Positions 1 through 8,701 of a stretch of DNA of 64,000 bases are shown here, in pieces; positions within the stretch are counted from its first letter, which is position 1, and each line of letters opens with the position of its first letter. The stretch is taken from positions 4,030,001-4,094,000 of the forward strand of contig NC_014158.1 in assembly GCF_000092225.1 (NCBI RefSeq), given 5' to 3'. The notes beneath the pieces were generated by a model, which made no database searches, was not told where the DNA came from, and saw nothing but the letters and a program-made list of their open reading frames with translations. A program made the translations under genes and the position numbers. The stretch comes from Tsukamurella paurometabola DSM 20162. GTDB taxonomy: Bacteria; Actinomycetota; Actinomycetes; Mycobacteriales; Mycobacteriaceae.

Positions 1-902
1 AGGGCGGCGTAGAGCAGGTCGACCACCACGTTGCAGATGAGGTAGATGACGATGAGCACCGTCACGAAGGAGACCACGGTGGTTGCCTCGCCACGGATGA
101 TGGCCTGGTAGATGGTGCCGCCGACGCCGGGGATGTTGAAGATGCCTTCGGTGACGAGCGCACCGCCCATCAATGCACCGATATCGGCGCCGAGGAAGGT
201 GACCACCGGGATCAGCGAGTTCCGCAGCACGTGTACCAGCACGACGCGCGAGCGCGGGAGGCCCTTGGCCGTGGCGGTCCGCACGTAGTCGGCGGTGAGG
301 TTCTGGGAGACCTGCGAGCGGGTGAGCCGCACCACGTAGGCGAACGACACCAGCCCGAGCACGATGCCGGGCAGCAGCAAGTGGTAGAAGTCCAGGTTGC
401 CACCCACGGTGACCGGGAACCACTGCAGCTTCACGCCGAAGATGAACTGGGCGATGAAGCCGAGCACGAAGATCGGCACCGCGATGATCACCAGCGAGAC
501 GAAGAGGATCGTGGTGTCGAACCACTTGCCCTTCTTCAGGCCCGCCAGCACACCGAAGAAGATGCCGAGCACGGCCTCCACGACGAGCGCGATGAGCGCG
601 AGGTTCACGGTGACCGGGAAGGCCCGCTTCATCACGTCCCACACCGGCTGGCCGGAGAAGGACGTGCCGAAGTCCAGCGTGAAGACGCCCTTGATGTAGT
701 ACCAGTACTGCACCAGGAACGGTTGGTCGAGGTGGTACTGGGCACGCAGGCCCTCCACCACCTCGGGCGGCAGTGTCCGATCGCCGCCGAGCGCTGCGAT
801 CGGGTCGGCCGGCACCAGGAAGACGAGCGCGTAGATCAGCAGTGTGGAACCGAAGAAGACGATCACCAACTGCCCGAGCCTGCTCAGGAGATATCTGGTC
901 AT
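1..902 (-). CDS. dppB: Peptide ABC transporter permease DppB/OppB type (3' end outside window)
   Basis: The reverse strand reads from an ATG at 902 off the window edge without a stop, giving about 300 residues. The protein starts MTRYLLSRLGQLVIVFF, the usual N-terminal helix of DppB/OppB permeases, and continues with several hydrophobic segments and an EAA-type loop region (LTADYVRTATAKGLPRSRVV). It would form half of the membrane channel for dipeptide/oligopeptide uptake. The gene follows dppA on the same strand with a 4-bp gap, so the two are one operon, in the same order as Rv3666c-Rv3665c of M. tuberculosis. The remaining permease and ATPase genes should lie beyond the left edge. Substrate specificity (di- versus oligopeptide) is not visible. 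Confidence 0.93.
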   Translation of the reverse strand, partial: MTRYLLSRLGQLVIVFFGSTLLIYALVFLVPADPIAALGGDRTLPPEVVEGLRAQYHLDQPFLVQYWYYIKGVFTLDFGTSFSGQPVWDVMKRAFPVTVNLALIALVVEAVLGIFFGVLAGLKKGKWFDTTILFVSLVIIAVPIFVLGFIAQFIFGVKLQWFPVTVGGNLDFYHLLLPGIVLGLVSFAYVVRLTRSQVSQNLTADYVRTATAKGLPRSRVVLVHVLRNSLIPVVTFLGADIGALMGGALVTEGIFNIPGVGGTIYQAIIRGEATTVVSFVTVLIVIYLICNVVVDLLYAA

Positions 903-906
903 CCCG

Positions 907-2538
907 CTACTCCTTCGTGATGTTGGTGAAGTCGAAGCGGCCGTTCCAGGTGAGATCACCCTTGACACCGTCGCCGACGCCGGCCGCGGCCTTGTAGTCC
1001 CACAGCGGGACCACGGGCAAGTCGTTGAGAAGGATCGCCTGTGCCTCGTTGACGAGCCTGGTCGACTGCACCGGGTCGAGCGCCTGCTGCGCCTCGGCGA
1101 TCTTGGCGTCGAACGCGGGATTGCTGTAGTCGCCGTCATTCGACCCAGCGCCAGTGAGGTAGTTGGACTCCAAGAAGTTGAGCTGCGTCGGGTAGTCGCC
1201 CTGCCAACCGCTGCGCCCCGCGGACTTGATCGTCTTCTTGGTGAGCTCATCGCGGATCTGCTTGAACGTCGCGTAGGGCTTGCCCGCCGCATCGATGCCC
1301 AACGTGTTCTTGATCTGGTTGGTCACCGCATCGATCCACTGCTTGTGATCGCCGTCGGAGTTGTAGGCGATGGTGAACGATCCGGTCCACGGCTTGATCG
1401 CGTTCGCCTGCGCCCAGCGCTGCTTGGCCAGCTCCGGGTTGTACTTGACGTTGCCATTGCCGGGGATGTTTCCGTCCCACCCGGGGATCGAGCGAGCGGT
1501 GAACTCGAGCGCGGGATTCCGGAAGCCCTGGAACACCACATCGATGATCTGCTGCCGGTCGAACGACATGGAGATCGCCTGCCGGCGCAGGCGGCCCTCC
1601 TCGTCGCTGCCGAAGTGCTCCAGGAACTGCGGGATCACGAAGTTCTGGGTCTGCGCGGTCGACTTGATGATCGCCTTCTTGCCCAGCGTCTTCTGGAACG
1701 AGCGCAGCGCGCTGTTCGGGATGTTGTCGAGCGCGTCGAGATTCCCGGACGTGAGGTCGATGTACGCGGGATCGTAGGACTCGTACATGATGAAGGTGAG
1801 CCCGCCGTTCTTCGGCTTCGGACCCTTGTAGTCCTCGTACCGCACCACCTCGAGCTGCACGTTGTGCCGCCACTGCTTGAGTTTGTACGGCCCGTTGCCC
1901 ACCGGGTTCTGGCCGAACTTCTCCTTACCCTCGGTGAAGAAGACATCGGGGAGCGGAACGAACGGTGTGAACCCCAACGCAAGCTTGAAGTCGATGTTCG
2001 GCGCCGCCAGTTCGATCGAGAAGGTGTAGTCGTCGATCACCTGCAGGCCGCGCATCTCGGTCTTCGTGGCACCCTTCTCGGACACCTCGTCGAAACCCGC
2101 GATCGGAGCGTAGAAGCTCTGCTGCTTCTGCAGATTGCCCACTGCGGCACCGAAGTTCCAGGCACGCACGTAGTTCTCCGCCTTGACCGGCGTGCCGTCG
2201 GTGAACTTCCAGTCCCGCTTGAGCTTGACCAGGAAGCGCTTGTTGTCGGTGGTCTCGACCGACTCGGCGTTCGCCAACTCGGGCGTGCCGTCGGCCTTGT
2301 AGCTGTACAGACCGGTGAATAGGGAGTCGACCACGCGGCCGCCCATGTTCTCGCTGGTGTCCGACGGGATCAACCCGTTCTGCGGTTCGCCGCCGTTCAC
2401 CCGGATGATCGCGTCGGGGCCCACCGTGTTCTGCGAACGCGCCCCCTGCATGCTGCAGCCCGATACCGCCAGGCTCGCGGCCACCGCGATCGCGAGGATC
2501 GCCCGCGTCGCCGTCGACCTACTTCGTCTTCTCACCAT
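907..2538 (-). CDS. dppA: Peptide-binding lipoprotein of the Dpp ABC transporter
   Basis: A 543-residue extracytoplasmic solute-binding protein (SBP_bac_5 family). The start at 2538 is chosen because GGCGGAGG precedes it at normal spacing and it opens a lipoprotein signal peptide: RRRSR, a hydrophobic helix, then the lipobox VSGC with the lipidated Cys at residue 28. The body has the family's look (KNGGLTFIMYESYDPAYIDL; LNDLPVVPLWDYKAAAGV near the C-terminus). It captures peptides outside the membrane and delivers them to DppB and partner permeases. It is transcribed away from acs, sharing the 2539-2738 intergenic region, as Rv3666c/Rv3667 are in M. tuberculosis. Length is normal for the family. 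Confidence 0.93.
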   Translation of the reverse strand: MVRRRSRSTATRAILAIAVAASLAVSGCSMQGARSQNTVGPDAIIRVNGGEPQNGLIPSDTSENMGGRVVDSLFTGLYSYKADGTPELANAESVETTDNKRFLVKLKRDWKFTDGTPVKAENYVRAWNFGAAVGNLQKQQSFYAPIAGFDEVSEKGATKTEMRGLQVIDDYTFSIELAAPNIDFKLALGFTPFVPLPDVFFTEGKEKFGQNPVGNGPYKLKQWRHNVQLEVVRYEDYKGPKPKNGGLTFIMYESYDPAYIDLTSGNLDALDNIPNSALRSFQKTLGKKAIIKSTAQTQNFVIPQFLEHFGSDEEGRLRRQAISMSFDRQQIIDVVFQGFRNPALEFTARSIPGWDGNIPGNGNVKYNPELAKQRWAQANAIKPWTGSFTIAYNSDGDHKQWIDAVTNQIKNTLGIDAAGKPYATFKQIRDELTKKTIKSAGRSGWQGDYPTQLNFLESNYLTGAGSNDGDYSNPAFDAKIAEAQQALDPVQSTRLVNEAQAILLNDLPVVPLWDYKAAAGVGDGVKGDLTWNGRFDFTNITKE

Positions 2539-2738
2539 TACCTCCGCCTGAATTGGCCTGTCTTCGGTGCTGAGCACTTTAAGGCCGCCCCTCCTGTGTT
2601 GTCTTGCTAACCGATAACGGGCACCGTCGTCGCGCGACCGTCCGGCACGACTCGGCAACCCCCTGCAACCCCGCCCGTAGCAGCGCGAATTCGGGTAAAC
2701 CCCTCCTCACGTCCCGAGCCGAAAACTACGATCGGCTC

Positions 2739-4685
2739 ATGACTGATTCCGCGACCTCCGCGTACCCGCCCTCCGCAGACTTCGCAGCTCAGGCCAATAC
2801 CCATGGCAGAGAATTGTACGACCGTGCCGAAGCAGACCGCTTGGGATTCTGGGCCGAGCAGGCGAATCGGCTGGATTGGGACACCCCGTTCGGCGAGGTC
2901 CTGGACTGGTCGGGTGCCCCCTTCGCGAAGTGGTTCGTGGGCGGCAAACTCAACGTGGCGTACAACTGTGTCGATCGGCACGTGATTGCCGGCAACGGCG
3001 ATCGAGTGGCCATCCACTGGGTCGGCGAACCCGGCGATACTCGCGATATCACCTACGCCGACCTGCAGGCCGAGGTCAGCCGCGCCGCCAACTACCTCAG
3101 CTCGCTGGGCCTGAACGCGGGCGACCGCATCGCGATCTACATGCCGATGGTCCCCGAGGCCATCGTCGCGATGCTCGCCTGTGCCCGCCTGGGCCTGACG
3201 CACTCCGTGGTCTTCGGCGGCTTCTCCGCGGGCGCCCTGCGCTCGCGCATCGATGATGCCCAGGCGAAGGTCGTGATCACCACCGACGGTCAGTTCCGTC
3301 GCGGTAAGCCCGCACCGCTCAAGGCGAACGTCGACGAGGCCCTGGACATGGACGTCGACGGTGCGAAAGCCACCTCGGTCGAGAAGGTCATCGTCGTGCA
3401 GCGATGCACGAACGACATCGACTGGCACGACCGGGATGTGTGGTGGCACGAGTCGGTCGGTGCCGCGTCGCCGGAGCACACCCCCGAGGCGTTCGACGCC
3501 GAGCACCCTCTGTTCCTGCTGTACACCTCCGGCACCACCGGTAAGCCCAAGGGCATCGTGCACAGCTCCGGCGGCTACCTCACCCAGGCCGCGTACACGC
3601 ACTACTACCTCTTCGACCTCAAGCCCGAGAAGGACGTGTACTGGTGCACGGCCGATATCGGTTGGGTCACCGGGCACACCTACATCGTGTACGGACCGCT
3701 CGCGAACGGTGCCACCCAGATCGTCTACGAGGGCACCCCGAACTCGCCGACGGAACACCGTCATTTCGAGATCATCGAGAAGTACGGCGTCTCGATCTAC
3801 TACATCGCCCCCACCCTGGTGCGCACGTTCATGAAGTGGGGCAGGGAGATTCCCGATGCCCACGACCTCCGTTCGATCCGCGTACTCGGTTCGGTGGGCG
3901 AGCCGATCAATCCCGAGGCGTGGCGCTGGTACCGCGAGGTGATCGGTGCGGGCACCGCACCCATCGTCGATACCTGGTGGCAGACGGAGACCGGTGCCGC
4001 CATGGTCGCCCCGTTGCCGGGTACCACCACACTCAAGCCCGGTTCGGCGATGGAGCCGGTCCCCGGCATCAGCGCCAACATCGTCGATGACGACGGAAAC
4101 AGTCTGCCCCGTGGCGAATCCGGCCTCCTCGTACTCGACGAGCCGTGGCCGGCGATGCTGCGCGGTATCTGGGGCGATCCGGAACGGTTCGTGGACACCT
4201 ACTGGTCGCGCTACGCCGATCAGGGCTGGTACTTCGCGGGCGACGGTGCGCGGTACGACGAGGACGGCGCCCTCTGGGTGCTGGGCCGCGTGGATGACGT
4301 CATGAACATCTCGGGCCACCGGATCTCCACCGCCGAAGTCGAATCGGCACTCGTCGGCCACCCCGCCGTCGCCGAGGCCGCCGTCGTGGGCGCATCCGAT
4401 GCGACCACCGGCCAGGCGATCGCGGCGTTCGTCATCCTCCGCCAGGGCGTGGACGACTCCGATCCCGACAGGCTGATCACCGAGATGACGGCACAGGTCT
4501 CCAAGGACATCTCCCCGATCGCCAAGCCGCGCGAGATCAACATCGTGCCCGAACTGCCGAAGACGCGCTCCGGCAAGATCATGCGCCGCCTCCTCCGCGA
4601 TGTGGCCGAGGGCCGCGAGCTGGGCGATACGTCCACGCTGGTCGATCCCACCGTCTTCGAGAACATTCGGAAGCGAAAGAGCTAG
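2739..4685 (+). CDS. acs: Acetyl-CoA synthetase
   Basis: A 648-residue AMP-forming acetate-CoA ligase, the usual length. The ATP-binding motif [16 protein letters not shown] lies near residue 270, the adenylation core WWQTETG near 415, and the C-terminal domain ends with [11 protein letters not shown], whose last-motif Lys is the residue reversibly acetylated in this family. It activates acetate to acetyl-CoA in the cytosol. The ATG at 2739 gives the standard N-terminus ([15 protein letters not shown]); in-frame starts further upstream would add residues not seen in homologues. It is divergent from dppA. A 708-codon antisense frame across this gene is a composition artefact. Confidence 0.97.
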   Translation: MTDSATSAYPPSADFAAQANTHGRELYDRAEADRLGFWAEQANRLDWDTPFGEVLDWSGAPFAKWFVGGKLNVAYNCVDRHVIAGNGDRVAIHWVGEPGDTRDITYADLQAEVSRAANYLSSLGLNAGDRIAIYMPMVPEAIVAMLACARLGLTHSVVFGGFSAGALRSRIDDAQAKVVITTDGQFRRGKPAPLKANVDEALDMDVDGAKATSVEKVIVVQRCTNDIDWHDRDVWWHESVGAASPEHTPEAFDAEHPLFLLYTSGTTGKPKGIVHSSGGYLTQAAYTHYYLFDLKPEKDVYWCTADIGWVTGHTYIVYGPLANGATQIVYEGTPNSPTEHRHFEIIEKYGVSIYYIAPTLVRTFMKWGREIPDAHDLRSIRVLGSVGEPINPEAWRWYREVIGAGTAPIVDTWWQTETGAAMVAPLPGTTTLKPGSAMEPVPGISANIVDDDGNSLPRGESGLLVLDEPWPAMLRGIWGDPERFVDTYWSRYADQGWYFAGDGARYDEDGALWVLGRVDDVMNISGHRISTAEVESALVGHPAVAEAAVVGASDATTGQAIAAFVILRQGVDDSDPDRLITEMTAQVSKDISPIAKPREINIVPELPKTRSGKIMRRLLRDVAEGRELGDTSTLVDPTVFENIRKRKS

Positions 4686-4720
4686 CACGACCCGCGGGAG
4701 GGCGGTAACGTCGGACAACT

Positions 4721-5575
4721 GTGTCGTCGCCATCCCGCGCGGCCGCAGTGTCCGGGCGTGCCGCCCTCCCCGCAGCTCTCCGCCCGTACGTCCGCCTGGT
4801 CGTCGCGGGGTTCCGGCAACAGTCGACCTATCTCACGGCGGCGCTCGCCGGGCTGTTCACGAACACCGTCTTCGGTTTTCTCAAGATGGGCGTCCTGCTC
4901 GCGACGGTCGCCGGCGCCGGCGGTGTGGCGGGCGGATACACCCCGGGCCTGATGGTGAGTTACATCTTCCTCTCGCAGGGGCTGCTCACCGCGGTCGGAG
5001 CCTTCGGCACCGATGGCGAGCTCCCGGAACGGATTCGTAGCGGCGATATCGCCGTCGACTTCCTGCGACCGCTCAACGTGCAATTCGCCTCGCTCGCCAC
5101 CGGCATCGGTGGCGCCCTCTACTCCCTCATTCCGCGCTGGCTGCCGCTCGTCGGGGTCGGTCTGCTGACCGGGATGATGGCGTGGGCCCGCGAGCCCGCC
5201 GCGTATCCCCTCGGGGCACTGAGCATCCTGCTCTCCATCGTGCTCGCCCGCGCCCTGTTGTACGCCGTCGAGGTCATCGGCTTCTGGGTGGTCGAGACCC
5301 GCGGCATCGTTCTGTTCTACGTCATCGTGGCGAGCTTCCTGATGGGCATGTTCGTCCCGATCGGGATGTTCCCGGGCTGGCTCGCGGCGATCGCCGAGTA
5401 CTCGCCGTTCGCGTCGGTCCTGATGCCTCCCTGCGATATCCTGTCGGGCCGGATCGACGTAGCAGCCGGCGCCTCGGCGGTCGGGGCGCAGGCGCTGTGG
5501 TGCGTGGCGGCCGTCGCGATCGGGGCGGCACTAACGGCCGCCGGCCGACGACGGCTGGAGGTCCAGGGTGGCTGA
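4721..5575 (+). CDS. ABC exporter permease subunit 1 (COG4587-like)
   Basis: A 284-residue polytopic membrane protein with about six hydrophobic segments, for example FTNTVFGFLKMGVLLATVAG and GIVLFYVIVASFLMGMFVPIGM. Its place directly upstream of a second permease and an ATPase matches the uncharacterised ABC-2 type exporter trio COG4587-COG3694-COG4586, common in actinobacteria. The GTG start at 4721 has a weak upstream GGAGGG (spacing about 20 nt), so the start is uncertain. The stop overlaps the next gene by 8 bp, implying co-translation. The cargo is unknown; drug or lipid export is only a family-level guess. Confidence 0.85.
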   Translation: MSSPSRAAAVSGRAALPAALRPYVRLVVAGFRQQSTYLTAALAGLFTNTVFGFLKMGVLLATVAGAGGVAGGYTPGLMVSYIFLSQGLLTAVGAFGTDGELPERIRSGDIAVDFLRPLNVQFASLATGIGGALYSLIPRWLPLVGVGLLTGMMAWAREPAAYPLGALSILLSIVLARALLYAVEVIGFWVVETRGIVLFYVIVASFLMGMFVPIGMFPGWLAAIAEYSPFASVLMPPCDILSGRIDVAAGASAVGAQALWCVAAVAIGAALTAAGRRRLEVQGG

Positions 5576-6413
5576 GGTGTCGAGCCGCGGGCGCGCGTCC
5601 GGCGCTCGCCGCCCGGGCAGGTTCGCCCCGTACCGCGCTGTGCTCGCCTCGCGGATCCAGGCTCAAGCGTCCTATCGCCCATCCCTCGCGCTCGACTTGG
5701 TGACCGCTGCGATCCTCGGACTCGTCGAGCTGGCCGAGGTGTGGCTCCTGTTCCACAACGCCGCGATCATCGGCGGCCTCACCTTCTCCGCTGTTCTCCT
5801 GGTGTTCGCACTGGCCGACGGTTCCTTCTGCCTCGCCGACATCCTGTTCGGGCACCTCGACAAGCTCAGCCGCTACGTCCGCACAGGCACCGTGGACGTC
5901 TTCTACCTTCGGCCGCAGCCGATCCTGGCACAGCTCATGACCAGCGACATCCGGATCAACCGGCTCACCCGGCCGCTGGTCAGCGTGTTCGCCTTGGTCT
6001 ATGCACTCACCCACAACCCGATCGACTGGGGCCCCGACACCATCGGCATGTTGGTGCTCGCGATGGTCTGCGGTCCGGTGATCTACGCTTCCCTGTTCGT
6101 GATGGCCGCGGGCCTGCAGTTCATCATGGTCAACGGCGCGGAGTTCACCAACGCGTTCGTCTACGGAGGGCACTACGCCTCGACCCAGCCCGCGTCGGTA
6201 TGGCCCGGCGCTGTCAAGGTGACGCTGGGATTCGTTCTGCCGCTGTCCTTCACCGGGTATCTCCCCACACTCGTGGTGCTGGGATCGCCCGGTCGGGGCG
6301 CCTTCCAGCCGTGGCTGGCATGGCTGCTGCCGTTGATGGCACTGTGGGCCGCGCTGCTTGCGGCGTTCGCGTGGCGGGCCGGACTTCGACACTACCGAGG
6401 AGCGGGCGGATGA
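5568..6413 (+). CDS. ABC exporter permease subunit 2 (COG3694-like)
   Basis: A 281-residue membrane protein with a basic N-terminus (SRGRASGARRPGRFAPYRAV) followed by about six hydrophobic helices. It starts with GTG inside the end of the preceding permease gene and its TGA overlaps the ATG of the following ATPase (ATGA at 6410-6413). All three products should therefore be made together as one transporter. The gene resembles the second permease of the COG4587/COG3694/COG4586 systems. No substrate clue is present in the sequence or neighbours. Confidence 0.85.
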   Translation: MAEVSSRGRASGARRPGRFAPYRAVLASRIQAQASYRPSLALDLVTAAILGLVELAEVWLLFHNAAIIGGLTFSAVLLVFALADGSFCLADILFGHLDKLSRYVRTGTVDVFYLRPQPILAQLMTSDIRINRLTRPLVSVFALVYALTHNPIDWGPDTIGMLVLAMVCGPVIYASLFVMAAGLQFIMVNGAEFTNAFVYGGHYASTQPASVWPGAVKVTLGFVLPLSFTGYLPTLVVLGSPGRGAFQPWLAWLLPLMALWAALLAAFAWRAGLRHYRGAGG

Positions 6414-7366
6414 CGAACATCATCGAGACACGGGGCCTGACGCGCACCTTCGTCCGCCGCGCCTGGAACGGGCGGGTGAGGACGTCGACGACCGCCGTCG
6501 ACGGGCTGGATCTGACTCTCGCGCCAGGCGAATCAGTCGGCTACATCGGTGCCAACGGAGCCGGCAAGTCGACCACCATCAAGATGCTCATGGGGATCCT
6601 GGTGCCCACATCCGGAACGGTGCGCACCGTGGGTCTCGATCCCTTGGCACAGCGACGCGAAGTGGCCCGGCGGGTGGGCGTGGTCTTCGGCCAACGGTCG
6701 CAACTGTGGTGGGACCTGCCGACGTCGCGCTCGTTCGACATCCTCGCCGCGATTCACCGGCTCACGCCCGACGAGGCACGAGCCCGGACCGGCCGGCTCG
6801 TCGAACGACTGGAACTGGGCGAATTCCTCGATCAGCCCGTGCGCCAGCTCAGCTTGGGACAGCGTATGCGCGCGGAGGTCGCGGCGGCCCTCCTCCACTC
6901 CCCCGAGTTGCTGATCCTCGACGAGCCGACGATCGGCCTCGACGTGCTCAGCAAGCAACGGCTGCGGGAGTTCCTCATCGCCGAGCGGGCCGAACGGGGC
7001 CTCACCCTGCTGCTCACCACGCACGATATGGGCGACGTGGAACGACTCTGCGACCGGATCGTGGTGGTGGATCACGGCAGAACGGTCTACGACGGCACCC
7101 TTCCCGGACTGGTCGGCACCGTCGGCGCCGCACGGGTGCTCGCGCTCGACCTGAACCGTCCCACGCCTGATCTGCACGTCGACGGTGCGCGGCACCTCGC
7201 CAGCGAAGCCGGGGGCCTGCGCCAGCGACTGGAACTGCGCGGCCCGCTCCCCGAGGTGCTGGCAGCGGTCTCACGGACGGCGACGGTGCGCGACCTGACG
7301 GTGGACGAGCCCGATATCGAGGACGTGGTGCGCCGGCTCTACGAACGCTCGCGCCCCAGTAAGTGA
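6410..7366 (+). CDS. ABC exporter ATP-binding subunit (COG4586-like)
   Basis: A 318-residue ABC ATPase that powers the two preceding permeases. Walker A is GANGAGKSTT near residue 50, the signature is LSLGQRMRAE, and Walker B is LLILDEPTIGLD, followed by a TTHDMGD switch region. The C-terminal extension after residue 230 is typical of the COG4586 branch. The ATG at 6410 overlaps the stop of the upstream permease by 4 bp, which decides the start over longer in-frame options inside that gene. Its 3' end overlaps the convergent SnoaL-like gene by 28 bp, so no terminator can lie between the two coding regions. Confidence 0.9.
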   Translation: MTNIIETRGLTRTFVRRAWNGRVRTSTTAVDGLDLTLAPGESVGYIGANGAGKSTTIKMLMGILVPTSGTVRTVGLDPLAQRREVARRVGVVFGQRSQLWWDLPTSRSFDILAAIHRLTPDEARARTGRLVERLELGEFLDQPVRQLSLGQRMRAEVAAALLHSPELLILDEPTIGLDVLSKQRLREFLIAERAERGLTLLLTTHDMGDVERLCDRIVVVDHGRTVYDGTLPGLVGTVGAARVLALDLNRPTPDLHVDGARHLASEAGGLRQRLELRGPLPEVLAAVSRTATVRDLTVDEPDIEDVVRRLYERSRPSK

Positions 7367-7863
7367 GCGCGCAGCAGGTCGACCGGATCGTCGCCCTCGC
7401 GCCCAGGCGGCGGCCCCGCCTCGGGGACGCCGAGGGGCCCCGTCAGATCGTTCTCCCAGCGCGTCCAGTCGGTCACGGCCCAGCGCTCCGCGATCGCCCA
7501 CCGTCCACCGCGGCGCTCGAACCGGTCCACATAGCGCATCCCCAGCGTCAGATGGACCTGGAGGTCCGCACCCGGCCTGGACCAATGCGTTGCCGTGCAA
7601 TATGTCTCGACTGCGGCGACATCCCGCAACTGCTCACACAGATGATTGCCGATCTGATGGTGCGTGCCACCGAGTGATGCGAGTTGGCCGCGTACCCAAG
7701 GTACGTACTCCTCGACCGGACCGGTGAACCCGGTGTGGTGATCGACGGCGCCCGGGTGGTAGCACTCGCGTACCGCGTCGAGGTCGAGCCGGTCGATACC
7801 GCGGCAGTAGCGCAGCACGACATCGTGAATCTCCTGCCGAGCCAGTACGTCATCGAGCGTCAC
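7339..7863 (-). CDS. SnoaL-like / NTF2-fold protein
   Basis: A 174-residue protein with the pattern of SnoaL_4 domain proteins: LARQEIHDVVLRYCRGIDR at the N-terminus, then LDAVRECYHPGAVDHHTGF and a long curved-sheet half ending RRGGRWAIAERWAVTDWTRW. Members are often small-molecule isomerases, hydrolases or dehydratases, or have no known function. The segment around IDRLDLDAV with the following HP fits the usual pocket Asp/His placement, but the catalyst cannot be assigned. It stands alone, convergent to the ABC ATPase and divergent from mug, with only 44 bp between the starts of the latter pair. Confidence 0.8.
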   Translation of the reverse strand: MTLDDVLARQEIHDVVLRYCRGIDRLDLDAVRECYHPGAVDHHTGFTGPVEEYVPWVRGQLASLGGTHHQIGNHLCEQLRDVAAVETYCTATHWSRPGADLQVHLTLGMRYVDRFERRGGRWAIAERWAVTDWTRWENDLTGPLGVPEAGPPPGREGDDPVDLLRAHLLGRERS

Positions 7864-7907
7864 GGATTCCAGTGGACTACACGGGCTGGACCGCGTAGGC
7901 AGGTTCC

Positions 7908-8480
7908 GTGGGATTCACACGCGAGCAACTCCTGGCGTACGCGGGCACGACGGTGCCCGACCTGGTCGGTCCGGACTGCCGGCTGCTGTTCGCCGGAATC
8001 AATCCGGGACTGTGGACGGCCGCCACCGGTGCCCACTTCGCCCGGCCCGGCAACCGCTTCTACCCCGCCCTGTACGCGGCAGGCATCACCGATCACGTCA
8101 TCGATGCGTCGATGGGCATGCGCGAGGCGGATCGCGAGGCCCTGATCGCGGCCGGCGTGGGAATCACCAATGTCGCTCCGCGGGCCACCGCGAAGGCCAG
8201 CGAGCTCACCCCGACGGAACTGCAGGACGGCGGTCGGGCGCTGGTATCTCGGGTCGAACGGATTCGGCCGCGCGTACTCGCCGTGCTCGGCATCACTGCG
8301 TACCGATCGGCATTCGGGTCGCCACGCGCAACCGTCGGTCTGCAACCGGACCCCCTGGGGAGTACCCAGGTATGGGTACTCCCGAACCCCAGCGGCCTCA
8401 ACGCCCACGAGACGATCGACACCCTGGCGGCGGCGTACCGGTCCGCCGCCGCGGCGGCGGGCGTTCTCACCTCGCTGTGA
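7908..8480 (+). CDS. mug: G/U mismatch-specific DNA glycosylase (Mug/TDG type)
   Basis: A 190-residue member of the uracil-DNA glycosylase superfamily, family 2. The active-site motif GINPG is at residues 30-34 and the second motif NPSGLNAH near the C-terminus contacts the flipped base or intercalates. It removes U or T opposite G (and etheno-cytosine in characterised members) as the first step of base-excision repair, in the cytosol. The GTG at 7908 begins the standard N-terminus (MGFTREQLLAYAG). It precedes the giant gene by 221 bp and is unlikely to be co-transcribed with it, given the structured leader there. Confidence 0.92.
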   Translation: MGFTREQLLAYAGTTVPDLVGPDCRLLFAGINPGLWTAATGAHFARPGNRFYPALYAAGITDHVIDASMGMREADREALIAAGVGITNVAPRATAKASELTPTELQDGGRALVSRVERIRPRVLAVLGITAYRSAFGSPRATVGLQPDPLGSTQVWVLPNPSGLNAHETIDTLAAAYRSAAAAAGVLTSL

Positions 8481-8602
8481 CCTGCGAAAACGTTCTATGC
8501 CGAACGAACGAATCGCCTCTACGCGTACGTGAATAGCGCCTGTGTTCGGATGTGCGTCACGTCCACATGAAGCTTCAAACCCAACGTGACAGCTTCGGGA
8601 AG

Positions 8603-8643
8603 GTGATTGCAAAACATCATTCTCATGCCGGATTTGCAATCAC
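8603..8643 (+). promoter_or_regulatory. Perfect 11-bp inverted repeat in leader of giant gene
   Basis: GTGATTGCAAA (8603-8613) is mirrored by TTTGCAATCAC (8633-8643) across a 19-nt spacer. The element is AT-rich in a GC-rich chromosome and lies 59-99 nt upstream of the giant gene's ATG. It could be an operator palindrome or an RNA hairpin. I cannot tell which, because the transcription start is not known. Confidence 0.6.
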
Positions 8644-8645
8644 AC

Positions 8646-8689
8646 TTTTGGGACGATGCACTCTCGCGATTGTGCATCCCTGCCCAAAA
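8646..8689 (+). promoter_or_regulatory. RBS-proximal hairpin in leader of giant gene
   Basis: Two nested complementary pairs surround one loop: TTTTGGG (8646-8652) with CCCAAAA (8683-8689), and GATGCAC (8655-8661) with GTGCATC (8672-8678). The 3' arm runs into the ribosome-binding sequence AAAAGGA (8686-8692) of the gene starting at 8702. In RNA this stem would tie up part of the Shine-Dalgarno region, so translation of the giant protein may be conditional (thermosensor, protein-bound or ligand-bound leader). No known riboswitch class is recognised. Confidence 0.55.
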
Positions 8690-8701
8690 GGAATTGAACA
8701 C

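Noticed and set aside
2607-4733. Antisense reading frame of about 700 codons opposite acs
   Set aside because: It mirrors codon structure of a GC-rich gene, has no domain pattern and covers the whole of acs. Composition artefact.
8536-8560. CRP-like site ATGTGCGTCACGTCCACAT upstream of the giant gene
   Set aside because: The TGTG and CACA half-sites are nine bases apart, not eight, so it does not fit the operator spacing.
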